64,000 bases of DNA, taken from positions 48,498,634 to 48,562,633 of the forward strand of contig CM037861.1 in the NCBI GenBank assembly GCA_021292105.1, given 5' to 3'. How positions within the stretch are numbered: position 1 is the stretch's first letter; every line of letters begins with the position of its first letter. The DNA comes from Anadara kagoshimensis. Taxonomy: Eukaryota > Mollusca > Bivalvia > Arcoida > Arcidae. The notes beneath the pieces were generated by a model. That model was not told where the DNA came from and ran no database searches. It saw only the letters and a list, made by a program, of their open reading frames with translations. Below, one piece after another: positions 13,201 to 28,200 of this stretch. The position numbers were made by a program, and so were the translations under genes.

Positions 13201-16200
13201 AATTGAACAGACAAACTTTCTCAAACTATTTAAACATGACAGCCAGATTTAAAACTGGTAAAGTATGGTGTTCAAGAATCATTTTTATTGCTAGACATGC
13301 AGTCAATCTCAGTATTGATAAAGTGCAGTGTCCAAAAATCAAAGTGCTAATGATACTTAGTGGTTTTAAAAGTGCTAGACATGGCAGTCAATCTCAGTAT
13401 TGGTAAGATCAGTGTCCATGAATCATTATTTGTGGTGTGTCGTTTTTTGGGATTGAAAAAACAAAAGTGCTAATGATATTTAGCAGTTTAAAAAGTTCTA
13501 GACATGACAGTCAATCTCAGTATTGATTAAGTTGGTTTGGCAAGAATGAAAAATACCAGTAATTATTTTGAATTTAAAAGTGCTAGACATAACAGACTAA
13601 TTACCTACCCCCCTCTTCTTCACCAACATCATCATTGCTAGGATGGGATTTTTATGCAAGCTAATAAAATGGCACTTCTTGCTTTTAAAAGTTCAGTGGC
13701 TGGCCATTATAACATCAAAGTACATTTCAAATTTTGAATTGGTTGTCTAAATTAAGCTTAGGTCAAAGCAGCAACATTAAGTTAAAGTTAAAGTCTGTCC
13801 CGAGCCATTAGGCCCATCAGGCCGGAGCTTATCCCGGTTTCGGTGGCATTAAGCGACTGAGAGTACAAGACTCTCCCCTGAATGGGACGCCGGTCCATCG
13901 CAGGGTTAACCCCCAGCATTTTGCTGGTACTCATTTATTTTTCAGCTGAGTGAACTGGAACAACATGAAATTAAGTGTCTTGCTCAAGGACACAACACAT
14001 TGCCCGGTCCAGGGATCGAACCCACGACCTTCGAATCATGAGTCCAATGCCTTAACCACTTGGCCACGCGCTTCCACTAAAGCAGCAACATTACCAGACA
14101 ACAAAACAAAACCTTTTAAAACTGTTCACAGATTGCTAGATCAATTAAATATGGCCAGTAAAATTTCAAATGTGACAAGCAAATATAGAATCCAGTAATG
14201 ATATTAATTGATACAACCAAAAATCTGTAGAAACTCATGTCCTGATACTGTATAACACAAAATGTTGGTCATTGCAAAAAAAAACTTAGAATAACCGGAG
14301 CAATTTTTTTTACATCATTTCTGGTCACAAAATTGTCCCTTACCAGTATTTAGAATTACCATGACCACCAAATGAAATGTCCCTAGGACACTCATCAAAT
14401 GTACATACCTGGAAGAACTTGAGTGAGTCTTCATGCTCACGTCGTTTCTGATCATTAAAACGTTTTTTAAATCTTGCTTCCCATACTGCCTGTTGTTCCT
14501 GCTCTTTCTCTTTCTTGGATTTCATTGTGGTATGGAGTAGGTTTATTCTTCGTGCATTATGGGCCTGAAAAATATTAATTAAATTTTGATATTAATATCT
14601 AAAGCCCTAGCTCAAATTATGGTTGCTGCATCAAACAAAACTAACAATATAAAACATAGTGGAACACTTGAAAAAAACTAGAACTGTCTCTTGAGAGCCA
14701 ATATGACCTTGGTTTAAGGTCATGACACACCTTTGGACGATGAAGATTATTCATGTGAAGTTTTATGACAGTCGTCAAAAGCAATTATTAGAAAGGCCCA
14801 GACATGATTTTACACGGACAGACAGATGGACTGACCAATGGATAGATCAATGGATGGACAGAAGTGGTGATTCCTATATACCCCCTCAAACAAAGAGATA
14901 CCTGAAAAATGGAAACCTGTCTAAGCTGATCCCCAAGTAAAATGGTCAAGAAGGTGTTTGGTTTAAACAAATTGCAATGTACCAGTATATTATTTTAGGC
15001 AAAGACTAAGGTGGTCAAATATACAAGGTAAGGCATTGATATTGAAATACCAACAGAATAAAGTAACAGTCAAATGGAACCACTACTCACTGGTGTTCAG
15101 GACAAAGTCAACACTAGGACTTCTCTTGAAGGCCAAATACCCCCTGCCCCCAACATCTACAAGGGTTTAATGTTTTCTTGCGGTCTTGATCTTTTCTACA
15201 TGAACTTGGTTCAAGATCATGACACACCTTTGGACCATAAACATTATTTGTGTGAAGTTTTACGACACTCGCCCAAAGAAGCTATGAGATAAGGCCTGGA
15301 CACAATTTTACAGGGACGGACAGACAGACAGACTAACAGACATGGTGATTCCTATATACCCCCTCAAACTAGTTTGGGGGGGAGAGGAGATAAAATATAT
15401 GGGACGGTTTGGTTGTGTTTAATCTTGTGATTCTCCGAAGGGGAAGGAGTAGTGTGCTTTCTGTCAATTCAAGTCAAAACCTGGATAAGCTGTGGCTTAT
15501 TAAGCCTACACACATTCAGAAGAGAAAAATCAATTTTTTTTTTAATGGTGCAAACTAAAACTTAATTGAGATTCAAATTACAATTATAGTAATTTTTTTA
15601 TATATGATGATGAGAATGTCTTTGGAGGTCTCTGCGACATCATAGCCTGTCACCACTTATGCAACAAAATAAGGCTAGGTAAGCTATCAGAGTGGGCATG
15701 TACTCGTAGATATATGACTAATGACACATAATTTCATACAAACACAATGCCTTAATGCACTCAATTAGAAAAATATGACTAATTTTAGAGTACTATAAAC
15801 AATTTTTTTTTTAAAATTTGTGGCTATTTCAGACAATTTAACAAGTTACCGGTACACATATACAATATAACACACCCAATTAGAACAAAAATTTCTAATT
15901 TTAGAGTACTGTCAACAATTTTTTTTTCTCAACTATTCGGAAAATTGAACAAGTTACGGGTACACACATACTATATAACACACCTAATTAGAACAAAAAT
16001 GACTAATTTTAGAGTTCCGTAAACAAAAATATATTTAAAAAAAAAAAATCTGCTATTTCGGAAAATTTAACAAGTTATGGGTACACACATATTATACAAC
16101 ACACTCAATTAAAAAAATATGACGAATTATATACAACACACTCAATTAAAAAAATATGATGAATTATAGAAAATGTTAACAAAGATATTAAAAAATTTCT

Positions 16201-19200
16201 CGGCTATTTTACAAAATTTAACCAGCTACACATGTACTATACTGTATATCTAACTACCCTATTACTTAGTATGAGAGAAACAAACACCTGCTTCAGAAAT
16301 AGGTAAAAGAATTATTATGGTCATTTGAACTTTAAATATAAATATCAAATTAACATTCAATTTTAAATTGAAATCTTTACATAAATTTTCTATTCATTTC
16401 ATATAATGCTACTAGGATTTCTTTTATCTGAGTGTTAAATGGGTTTAATCAAAATTTATAGTACCATTCTAAAGACGTAATCAGTTAGAAAGAGTAAATC
16501 TTACTTAATAGTGGTAGGCTGGGTACCAGGTCCGACTTACGCCACAAACCAATTACGATAAGATGTAACCCACAAAAATATGTCAATTTTAAATTAAGGA
16601 TAAAAAAATTAAACCGCACGATGATTTTTGAAAATCAGATTTCTGTTTTTCTGTCGTAAGCTTCATTAAATGGTAATAATTTTGTCTAATTATGTTGAAA
16701 AAATTAAATTAGTCCACCTTATAAAGCCTCTAAGTAAGGCGTTCTTTGTGACATGTACTTCATTGAGTATAAGTGTAGCTATGCACATTAGCAATGTCCG
16801 TTCATTCTGTCATTTTCCCCACAATCTCAGCATTATAGTGTAACTATGACCTAATTTCTTTGTTGCTGAAAAATTGTTATTTTAAGAGTATGAATTACCA
16901 ATTTATGTCGGTAATCCCGAATATAATGAACATAAAGACTTATTTAAATTTCATTGATAAAATTTAAAGAGAATTTGTATTTTTTGACCTGCTAGGGATC
17001 AATTACTTTATCAAAACAACTAAAGCATTAATACAAAATTTGAATGACTTATTTACAAACCATTTTACCAGTAAATTTAATCAAATGAGATCAAGGTTTT
17101 TAATCAGTTGCTGCTAAAATACTGGCTCTTTTAATCATTCACAAGAGAAATTTGAGTTTTTAATAAAACACCTGCCTGTCTAAAAATTTGTCAAAAGTGA
17201 CAGGTCCTGACATACTTGGAGAGTAAAGTTTAGTTTGTTTTTCAAAGTTTTCAGAAAAAACTTACAAACAATGTGACATGTACATGTAAACAGTTATTGA
17301 TAGATCTATTCTGACTTGCTATTTAAAAAAAAAGAACTAGATAATAAATAACCGTTGTCGTCACTAAAATTACATAAAAAAGTGTCACAAATATTAATTA
17401 CGGTATACCAATGCAACCAAGATATGTTTCACATGAAGTTTCATTAAAATCTGGCCAATAGTTTTGAAGAAGTAAATTGGTTTAACATGTCATATGGTTT
17501 TTTTCTTTTCTGTTTTTTTGTTTGTTTTCTTTTCTTGAAATCTGTTATTCTTGAAAATGCAGCAGAACATTGCACAGATAGAAAGCGCTTAAACAATGCG
17601 CTTCAAAACCTGAAAATCTAAATAAGTGCATCCTATTTTGTCATGGAGGTGCACATTTTCTTAAGGAAGAGTTACATCCCTTGTCTCTAACAACCATCCC
17701 CACCCCAAATATTGGCATTTTTTTAGATAAGAATGTAAGGTCTTTCAAAACCAAAAAATGTGCAGCTTGATTTCTATAATGGTGAAATATTATTCACCAG
17801 ATTTTCAGGTTTCAAAAACATATAAATTGTTGTATGAGATCTAGAGCTGCCTAGTGACCTGCAACCTGCTTTTACACGTGAATTGTAGACCCATCAAGAA
17901 GGGGACTGACCCACAAATGACCATACAGTTTTGGGATTTGCAGTGCTCATTCATTACCATGCAATTCCACATGTAATCACAGTAAATTTGAGTTATTACA
18001 TGGGTGGACTAAGGGTGTAATCGGGATTAAATTTGTGCCGGTAGTAGGTTAAAAACCACAAAATCACTGTGCACATATACTGTATCCATTTCTCTGTTAA
18101 ATCACACCTCATTTCATCATAATGTAATTTTCAATTATTTCCGGGGGAGGTGCACCAAGCTTAAAAGTTCATGACACCCCTTAATTTGGTGGATCTTGGT
18201 TGGACCCGCAACTATACAATATTGAGTTGGCAGCTCTGTTAATCTAAAGGTTCTTACAGGAACTATGACTCCTGATAAACTTTTCCTGTTCTTAAGATCT
18301 CATTACACATCTATGTCATAAAAAGGGTAGTGTCTTCTCAAATAAATGCCTACATATTTAGACAAATTAAAAAAATCATTTTCAAGATATTAAAGAGAAG
18401 AAACACAGGGCTCTCCTTGTATTAATATAACAGCCAGGGTTGGTTTTGATCTTAATGATCAGTTCACACAAAAATGTTAAAACACAATGTGATCATATAA
18501 ACCAATAACTTTCCTTTTCAGGCCAAAATTCACGGGTAGATTCTAAACAATACCAATCATAAACTGTATGTGGTATATTTCATTTAAAATGCATACTTTG
18601 ACCCTCATATCATGTTAAATATGAAACGTGATCAAGTTTTTTTTTTTTACCATACCCTAGAGTTGGGACAATGCCGCCTTAAAATATAGGTCCTGATAAA
18701 CCCGAGCACTAAGTGAACTGCAGACTCACAAAATGTTGATTATTAAGACATCATCTGTAATGAAAACATTAATAACTGATTTTCATCTTTATGGAACAAT
18801 TTAAACTCCCACCTTATCAGTCAACAAACTGGTTTTCAAGTTTGCAAGTTTGAATTTTTTAACTTTTTAAAAAAAATGCTATGTATATGAAAATTAAATC
18901 TACAGGAGTGACAAGTTTTTCCTTTACCAGCTATGGGTGGTATCGCATATTGTTTTTCATAACATCAGCAATTTTTTCAACTTATTAGTGAAGTTTTTTT
19001 TTTAATTTCAAGTTTAAGCGGTGCTTGTGAACTAGTGTGCACTAATAAAGGAAATATTCTTTTACACATGTACTTTATTGTTCATATACCAGTAATTGAT
19101 GAGGTCACTACATAATTACATTTCAAAAATCAACATTCAAATTCCTGATCGACCCCAAACCACATGACAAACAAATTGAACAAAGAGCCTGAATAAACAA

Positions 19201-22200
19201 AATATGCTGTAGCCAAAATTTGTCAAAATCACCATGGCAATAACCCCAGAACTGCTTGACATGAAATTTAAACTTGACCTGTAGTTAATGCATATATATC
19301 CAAATTCCAAGCATTATTAAAACCATGAAATTACCAAGCAAACTGAATAATTCTTTTGAACTGGGATTTGCAACTTCAATTGAGTAATGGTGTTAAACGC
19401 CCCAGTCAAGATTCTTTCATTTATATAGTGGCGGTCAATTCAGCAATAGTGGAAGAAAACATTGAGAAAACCAACAAACTTCAGCAAGCGAACTCACAAA
19501 CTTTCTCAAGCTAGGATCAGGCCAAGTTAATTTCAAACATAGGCATTAGCACATGGTTTGAACCACTTGGCCACTGCCCAAGTTAGGTTTGAACCTAATT
19601 GGAATAAAAATTGATAATTTCTTGATTGAAATGAGTATCAACTTTACATACACAAGTAATTTTACACATGTAAATATGACTCTATGTGCTTTGATCAATA
19701 TTACGTATTTCAGTATGTTTTATATACATGTATATAAAACTTGTAATATGTGTACCTTTAACCAGACAACTTCGGTAATTACGGTAATTACGAATAATCA
19801 CTGATATTTGTATAACAGGTCAATCAACAAAATATCGTGACAAAACTTTTTTATCACAAAACAAAATTATCGTGAAATAATAAATAAAGATGAGTTAAAA
19901 CTCTGTGGGAGAAATGTCTTCTATGATTTATCACCCATTATCAAATTGACAACCATTACAGAAGTGTCAGATCAACTTTACAGTTTTATACAATAGAAAA
20001 TATGTATTCTTCTTATCATTAGGGAGAGTAATTTTTCAAAACTATCATTAGTTCATTAAGCTTAATTAGCCATAACTTGACATTTTGTTTAAAAAAAATC
20101 CTGGTGATCTGATGATAAAAATCATGAATGAATAGTTAAATACTAACAAAGTCATTAAGATTTGTTTGTAGGTAAAGAAAAAATCTGAACAATTTTTGTT
20201 ATTAAACCATGTTATATCCAATAATATCTATGTTATGTTTTCACTTCTGGTGGCAAAAATAGCAATTGGCAACTGATTTCTGAGAAATTGGATGAAATAG
20301 TAACCTATTTTACAAAATTTATTATAAAAAAAATCTTTAAAATGGACTATACTTTCACAAAAAATAATATGATAAAAACCCCAGAACTGCTTGATCCACA
20401 GTAATGGAACTCAAATTTAAACTCGACCTGTAGTTTATCAACATACATGTATATATCTAAATTTTGTGAATTCCCTCACACTAAGGAGGTATCAGTGGTT
20501 GAGTGGTCTAAAGTTTGTGCTTACAGATCACAGCACCTCTCATTACCTAGGTCCAGACACCATTTCGAGCAGATACTACTGGTAGTTTCAGATTATTTTT
20601 CAGTTTGCTTGGCAAAGGTTGATAGTTTTCTACAGGCACTCCAGTTACCTCCACCAATCCAGAACTGACCGCCTCAATATGGGTAAAATAATCTTGACTG
20701 GGGTGTTAAATACTATTTCTCTACTCCAATATAACACACATTATTAAAACTATGAGCTTTGTCAAGTTAAGTGACTGAGTGGTCTAAAGTGTGTGCTTAC
20801 AGATCCCAAGACCTCTTACCTAGGTCCACAAACACTATTTGGAGCAGATCCTTGTTCCAGAACATTTTTCAGTTTGCTTGGCAACGGTTAGTGTTTTTTC
20901 ACAGGCACTCAGGTTTCCTCCACCATTCCAGAACTGAACACCTCAATATGGGTGAAAGAATCTTGACTGGGGTGTTAAACACTACTAGTAATACTCTACT
21001 ACAACATTCCACGCATTATTGAAACTATGACCTTTGTCAAGCTAACTGACAAACTGTAACACTTGGATCTACAGAAGTTATAAAATTGACAACCATTAAC
21101 AGAAGTGTCAGATCAACATTACAGTTTTATACAATAGAAAATATGTATTCTTCTTATCATTAGGGAGAATAATTCAAAACTATCATTAGTTCATTATGCC
21201 TAATTAATCATAACTTGACATTTTGTGTTAAAAAAATCCCAGTGATCTGATGATAAAAATCATGAATTAAAAGTTAAAAACTAACAAAGTCATCAAGATT
21301 TGTTTGTATTTAAGAAAAAAATCTGATAAATCCTTGTTCATAAATCAATAATATCTATGTTTCTATTCTTGGTCGCTAAAATCACCATTGGTGATATATT
21401 TTTAGAAGGTAACCAAATTTAGCACAATTGTGAAAAATTCAAACAAAAATGAACTTTAAAAGGGAATATATTTTAACAAAATTGTGGAAACTGGGCTTCT
21501 ATTACAACACATATGCTTTTGCTTCTACTGTTAAAAAATACCAGTGTACCATAATTCTTTGATATATTTATCTTATGGAAACATTGGAAGTAATAATTCC
21601 ATAACTCATGGTTTATCACTTGTTGCATGAATGGTCCATTTCTGGGGCTATCTATATATGGTTATCATTGCAATGCATCACTGAGCATTTGCCTAGAAAA
21701 CAATTTCTCTTTATATAAAGAAAGCATTTATCAGTTACATGAATATGATATTTACATGTATATAATATTAAATATTGAATCTAAACCAATATTGTTTTGA
21801 CAATCTCAATTCCATTTATTATACATTCAAATTCCCTATTCTTTGTTACAAGCAATGGCTAAAACAGCTTCCTAATAGTTTAACAGTCTAGCAAAAAACA
21901 ATTGGACTTTAAATGCTGATGCCCATGCAGGGGTATGACATAAGATTTTTTACCCAATACAGAAGAGGACTTTACACCCCATTCAAAAATATTTCATCTA
22001 TATATCACTGCTGTGACATTGGGCATCAGTTTATAAGGTCTCTTCCAAAGGACCCTGGCCCTCTGTAAATGCAGAGTGTTTGACAAAAGAACTGGCACTA
22101 CTTATTTTTCAAGTCTTGGGCAGGCACTCGCCAGGGTTCAAACCCACAACATCCCACATACGAAGCAAGCACTCTACCAGCTGAGCTACAGTAGTGGTGA

Positions 22201-25200
22201 GAAGATGGGGTAGAGATATATGGCTAAGTGGATATGGTTGCTGACTGAAGAGTAAAATGCTGTGGTTTAGATACCTAGCTGAGCTGCTTTGTATACACAT
22301 GTTCTAGCAAAAATATTTATTAACACAGTCCACCAGATACCAAATGAATTGTGAATTAGTATAAGTAAATATACATAGACTTTTGTGAATTAGTATAAGT
22401 AAATATACATAGACTTTGGGTTAAGCTTGTGAAGGACAGCTGTCCCATCAAAGTGAGGTATTGTGCTCTCAGTTTTTATGTTACAAGAACTAGGATAAAC
22501 ATAGGCTTGATGAGCCCAATGACTGGATGAGCTAAATGGCTTGAAGAGCCCATAGAAATGTTAAGCCTATTGGCTTGATGAGCTCCCATCTGTTTCATGG
22601 TGATGAACATATCAACTTAATGAGTCTATAGGCTTAATAAGCCCATTGGCTTGATGAGCCCATTGGCTTGATGATCCTTTAAGCTTAATAAGTCAATTGG
22701 CTTGATGAACCTGTAAGTTTGATGAAACAATTGGCTTGATAAGCATGTAGGCTTGGGATAGCCTTGGGACAGCAAAAGAGCTAAGAGCTAAAAATGACAT
22801 AAATTCTGAAAGCTTTACATTGTCAGTGGAAGCAATATTCTGTACAAACATTATGGGTTATCACAGTGTACATGAATGTATATCATTGTATGAGCTATAA
22901 TTGGTTCTTTTTAAGAGCCACCCACATCCACATCATCTGTTCAAACACTTGTAAGACAGAATTAACAAAGTCAAGTTTCTGAAATTTTAAAAATAAGATT
23001 AGCAAATAAGTGAACATGTTACGTTTTTCCTTCATTAGGATAATGAATCATTTTGAAATTTAAACAAATAATGTTGAGATTATTATGTTTTGAAGCGTCG
23101 TTAAAGATGATTGATTACTCAAAGTCAAACAAGATCTTGTATTTTCTTGTCATTGTTTTAGAATCAATCACCTGTTCAAACATTTAAACGATCATCAAAG
23201 GAAGGGTGGTTATAAAACATTTAATTGAATAAGATCCAACATGACAATCAGGGTTAAAAACTAATCCTGTTACAAATCAAATTCAAATATTTCACCAATC
23301 TGAATTATTTTGTTTATTTGTAGGAAAAAGGTGGTCTTTAAGTTCACGATAAAATTTAAAAAGTCCTTAGAACAGGATATAAAACAATTATGTTATGTTC
23401 GGAATCTATAACCTAAAATGGCCGACAGGAAGGAAATGCACCACCACCATTCTGCATTAAGTAAAATATATACAGACTATCTACACCCCAGGTTATTACA
23501 ATCACTTTCTTCCCGATACAATTAATGTTAAAATTACTTCTGTAAATCAGGACATTTTAGAGTGAACTTTATTTTCGTGTAAATTCACAAGAGTAACAAA
23601 ATGGGAAAATAAAACTTTTATGAAGAATTTGGATATAATTCACATGCATTATCACTGACTGTCATCCGATGATGATGGGGGTGGGAGTGCTGGTGATATA
23701 CTCTCCGTCACTTTAAACCAATGTGGTAGCTCAGTAGGTAGAGTGCTCACTTAGTTAGTGTGAGGTTGTGGGTTTGATTTCCTGCCAGGCCTGACCCAAG
23801 ACTTGAAAGTGTGTTGTGACTTTTCTTTCGCCAAGCACTCAGCATTACAAAATGAAAGTTATGGTTCTTGCAGATAAGAACTTAGAATAAACTAGGAAAT
23901 GTGAAATATTATTGACTAGGACGTTAAGCACCATTACTCGATTCACTCAACCTACTCACTGTCACTTTATGCCATTCATGCTATGCACTGGCCCGGTAAC
24001 CCTAAAATTTTCAGGTCTGGCAGTAACCATTTGTACCTTATTTTGCTAATTCTAAATTAAATCTATATTTCCTTTTAAACAAATATTGTGATACACTAAG
24101 CACTGTTTCACATGAACACATATTGTGTGGACAGAGACATAGCTACTCCATGACTAAAATATCATTCTCTTTATAGAACAAGACTTTAGACTTGTTACAA
24201 ATTTAGAATACCATATTTACAGTCAATAAAATTATCTCATTTTGGAGAATAAATTTGCGACTTGAAGATCAATTTAGCTGAAAATAACAAGATGGATGAT
24301 GTGCATATTGGGTAATCTCAGAGAATTTTAAAATAGAAACAAAAATTGTTAAACATATTTTATAAATGTCCATCTTTCATCATACTAAATAAAACATAGA
24401 AAATGAGCATCTTAAAATGCTTCAAGTGAACTATTCTCAATCTGTCTATTGATTTTAGTGAGAATATCATTTGTACCTCAGGCATTTTTATAATAAAAAC
24501 AAAAGCTATAAATATGACAGAAATATTTCTTCTATACCTTGATTATTTCAAATATTTTGATCTTTTTGATTTTTATTTAATTCATGATCAATGATCAAGA
24601 CTTTGAAGATTTTTGCAACCAGATTTTAAGTTTATAAATAACCTGGGACAAATTCATGTTCATCTTCTTTTCCTGTAAATTCTGTCAGTTCTGGAATAAT
24701 GGGGAAATCAGAGTTACTACATACAACACTACGCCTCATCCACACAGACAACTATTGTTCATCTTTGATGTTTAGAGACAGTCGTTTTTATAAATAACTT
24801 TTATACTTTTTAAATTTTTGAAACCTAATATTGATATTTTATTTTGAAAACAAAAAGCGCATCTAAAAATAATTTTAGTTTTATTTTTACTTTTTCCGTC
24901 ATTCTCCTACATAGAGAAAATTTTACAATTTTTACTTAAAATCGGCTGTAATATGTCCCCTTGGTGACCCCATATGCATATATTAAAAGGTTCAACTAAG
25001 GTCAACAATTACAATGCAAATCACTTATAAGTTATATATTACACTTGTTATTGGAATCGGTTTTCACAAAATCGTTTTAGATGACGTGAAGTATGTAATT
25101 TTGAAGTTTTGAAGTGTTTTGATTTGTAAAAAAGCATTAGCATCACATTATTTGAAAATAGACAAACTGATTAGTCTATGACACAGGCGTGATTCAGGCG

Positions 25201-28200
25201 TGAATATCAATGTTTTAGAACATGGGGTCCAAAACGGGTGTCTTAGTTCTTAGTCTAATCACGATAGTTGTAAATTTGTTGATTTTTGCTCTATATACAG
25301 AAATAAATGTAATTATTTCAATTTTTCTTGTATTTTTCCTTGTTAGTATTTTTGTTTTTAAACACAAATATTGTGGTTATTTTATGAGACACCAAATGAT
25401 AATATAGCAATTTTAGTTAATGACTGTCTCTAAGTATAAAAGACGAACAATAGTAAACTGTAGTAAGTGAACCTACAAACTTTATCACATTAGGAATTGT
25501 TTAAGTGGGATTCAAATCTAGGAGATGAAAGGCTCCACCAAAGCCCCTGGTTACAAGGCACCACCAAGGCCCCTGGTTACAAGGCACCACCAAGACCCCT
25601 GGTTACAAGACGCCACCAAGACCCCTGGTTACAAGACACCAACAAGGCCCCTGGATACAAGACAAGATTGATATACACTATTGAGACTTCTGATTATACA
25701 TTTCTGAACTTTGAACAGACACTAGATAAAATGACAAAACGGATGATATCCAGTGGCTTTTGTAGGACTTTAACCATCTAACCAATTTATAACTAGTCGT
25801 CCCTAAATTTGCACATAGTATCAAAGTTTGAAGTACCAATGATGTGACAACTAATATCACACATTCTAAAGTTGGTTATGACACAAACAAGCCATAAAAA
25901 GGTTGACAATTTAAAATTTAGGGCTGACTGGCAGGGTTAAGATGGCTCTCCTTTCTGTGATCTACCCTAAACATAACCTCTAATCCGATGAAATGATTCT
26001 AAGTGTTTTTAAGTTAAACATTAGTTTTTTATAGGTCAACCTTCATTGATTTCCACTGAATTATTATAAATCATACAAAAATGCAGAATTTTGATCAAGT
26101 GGCAGACCATAAAAATTATGAAAGCATAAATTATACTATTAAAAATACATCACATATACTTATAAGGTACAACATATTTTCAAAGGTCAATGTCTCTACC
26201 TTAAAGCTGTACCATATATATCAAATGTTTGTATGAACAAAGTTGAATCAACATATTTTCTCTATTGCCCCTAAATTGCCGATTCCCTCCATATCACGAA
26301 ATCAAGAAAAATACACCCCCACCCTTTAAGACATATGTCAATCCTTGAAACAAGTATCAAACTCATTTATGTGGAATGTTTATTTGTCACATTTTGTGTT
26401 AAAAACAAACTAGAAAATAAAAGTACAAATAAAAACAAGACCCCCATGGACCTTTTGCTCACCTGAAGATATGTCAAATATCCCTTGCAGAAGTTAAATA
26501 GTCTGTTGCATTTATTAAAGGGACAATCAAAATGTTCCCTTGCTTGGACCCCATTGCCAAAGTTATTTTCAAATTAAATATTAGTTTTCATAAGAAACCT
26601 TCTTCATAAAATAACTTATGTCTAGCTACAGTATATTTACATACAGTAAATCTGAATTGCACACCTGTTTTTACTTGTGACCAAGTTTTATGAAAATCTG
26701 CCAGTAGTTTCAGAGATAAATTGAAAATGTTAAATTTTATGCAGCAGACAACGATGAAGACAACAATCTCAGGGTTCATGCAGACATTTGGACTCCAAAT
26801 TTAAGGACTTTTAAGGGTCTTATTTGCAAATTTAAGGCCTAATCAAAGGGACAATTTTAGCAAAAAAATATTGGTGCAAAGGTTATTAAATAAATAAAAA
26901 AATTTACTTATGTGTCCATAGTAATGACATTTGAAGTGGAGGTTGGAGTTTGGTGGTCGGGAGAGCCAGATACCTTTAAATTGCTCATTTCAATGCAACT
27001 TTTTAATTAATTTATTTATTCGGTCTAATTTATTTATATATAAGTGTATATCAGTCTATTCGCAACCACTTAATTTCAAAATACAGACACCCAACTGGCC
27101 AAATTCAAGGGCTTTTTTGGGCCTTCAGGACAAATTGAAGGGCTTTTTAGGGTCAAACTTGTTTTTAGGGACTTTTTAAGGCAAACATCAAAATTTAAGG
27201 ACTTTTCCAGGCCTGTACGTACCCTGAAACTTATTTCAGAAAATCTCTCTTGAGACTTTGGCTCAGGTGGGTTAAAAACAGATTTAACATTTTCAATCAT
27301 GAGAAATATAAAATTAACCTAAAACAATATATATTTAAAAATTTAGTTTTACAGATGCATTTATCAATGTTTACATATGTAAAAATTTTTTGGAAATCTT
27401 AAAATAATTTTACATACAGTCCAACCTGCCTTAAAGGCCACCTCTATATAAGGATCACCTGCTTAAAAAGGCCAGTAGAATTGTATCCCAATTGTTTCTT
27501 ATTCATATTATTTGCACCTGTATAAAGGCCAATTTTACTGGTTCCCTTGGGTGGCCTTTATAGACAGGTTTGTCTATGTTTATTTTGATTTGTGGATATC
27601 AATTAATTAAAAATGCATGTGTAAAAATAGTGAATAAATATAGAAACATTGCATCATACTACAACAGTAAACTTTTAGATTGGTCTATTATATGCAAAAC
27701 TAAATTTATACAAACAGGTGTTTGGAAATTCTTAAAAGTTGAAAAATTTGCTGAACAAGGCGTACCATAGCAAATAAAATAGACACGAATATGATCATTT
27801 TATTTCAAAATTGTTTTGAGTGCAAAACATGAAAATTAAAGAAGAGCGGTAGCTACCAGGCAATCCTCTCTCATACAACCTAACACCATACCTGTTCAGG
27901 TGTAATTAATTTTTTTCACAAAGATTAATATCAGGTAGATTAAGTGTTCATATTACAGTTTTAAGTTTTTCTGTCAATGTTTAAAAGATAAACATGAGTG
28001 TCATCACTGAATGTCTTCAGTGGATAATTACAAAACATGCTTTAAATATATAATTACCCCCCTTGTCATGTACAATAATATCCCGCCAGAATAAAACATC
28101 TTCATTATCTGTATAACATTACAAGAAACCTTGATCTAAATCGCTTTTAAAAAATGAATTAGTCGGTTTAAATGAAATTTTATCTTTTTATTTTCTATCT

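Noticed and set aside
25497-25781. Open frame with HQ/PWLQ/APGYK repeats
   Set aside because: It arises from a 26-bp tandem repeat whose period is not a multiple of three, so the frame shifts in each unit.
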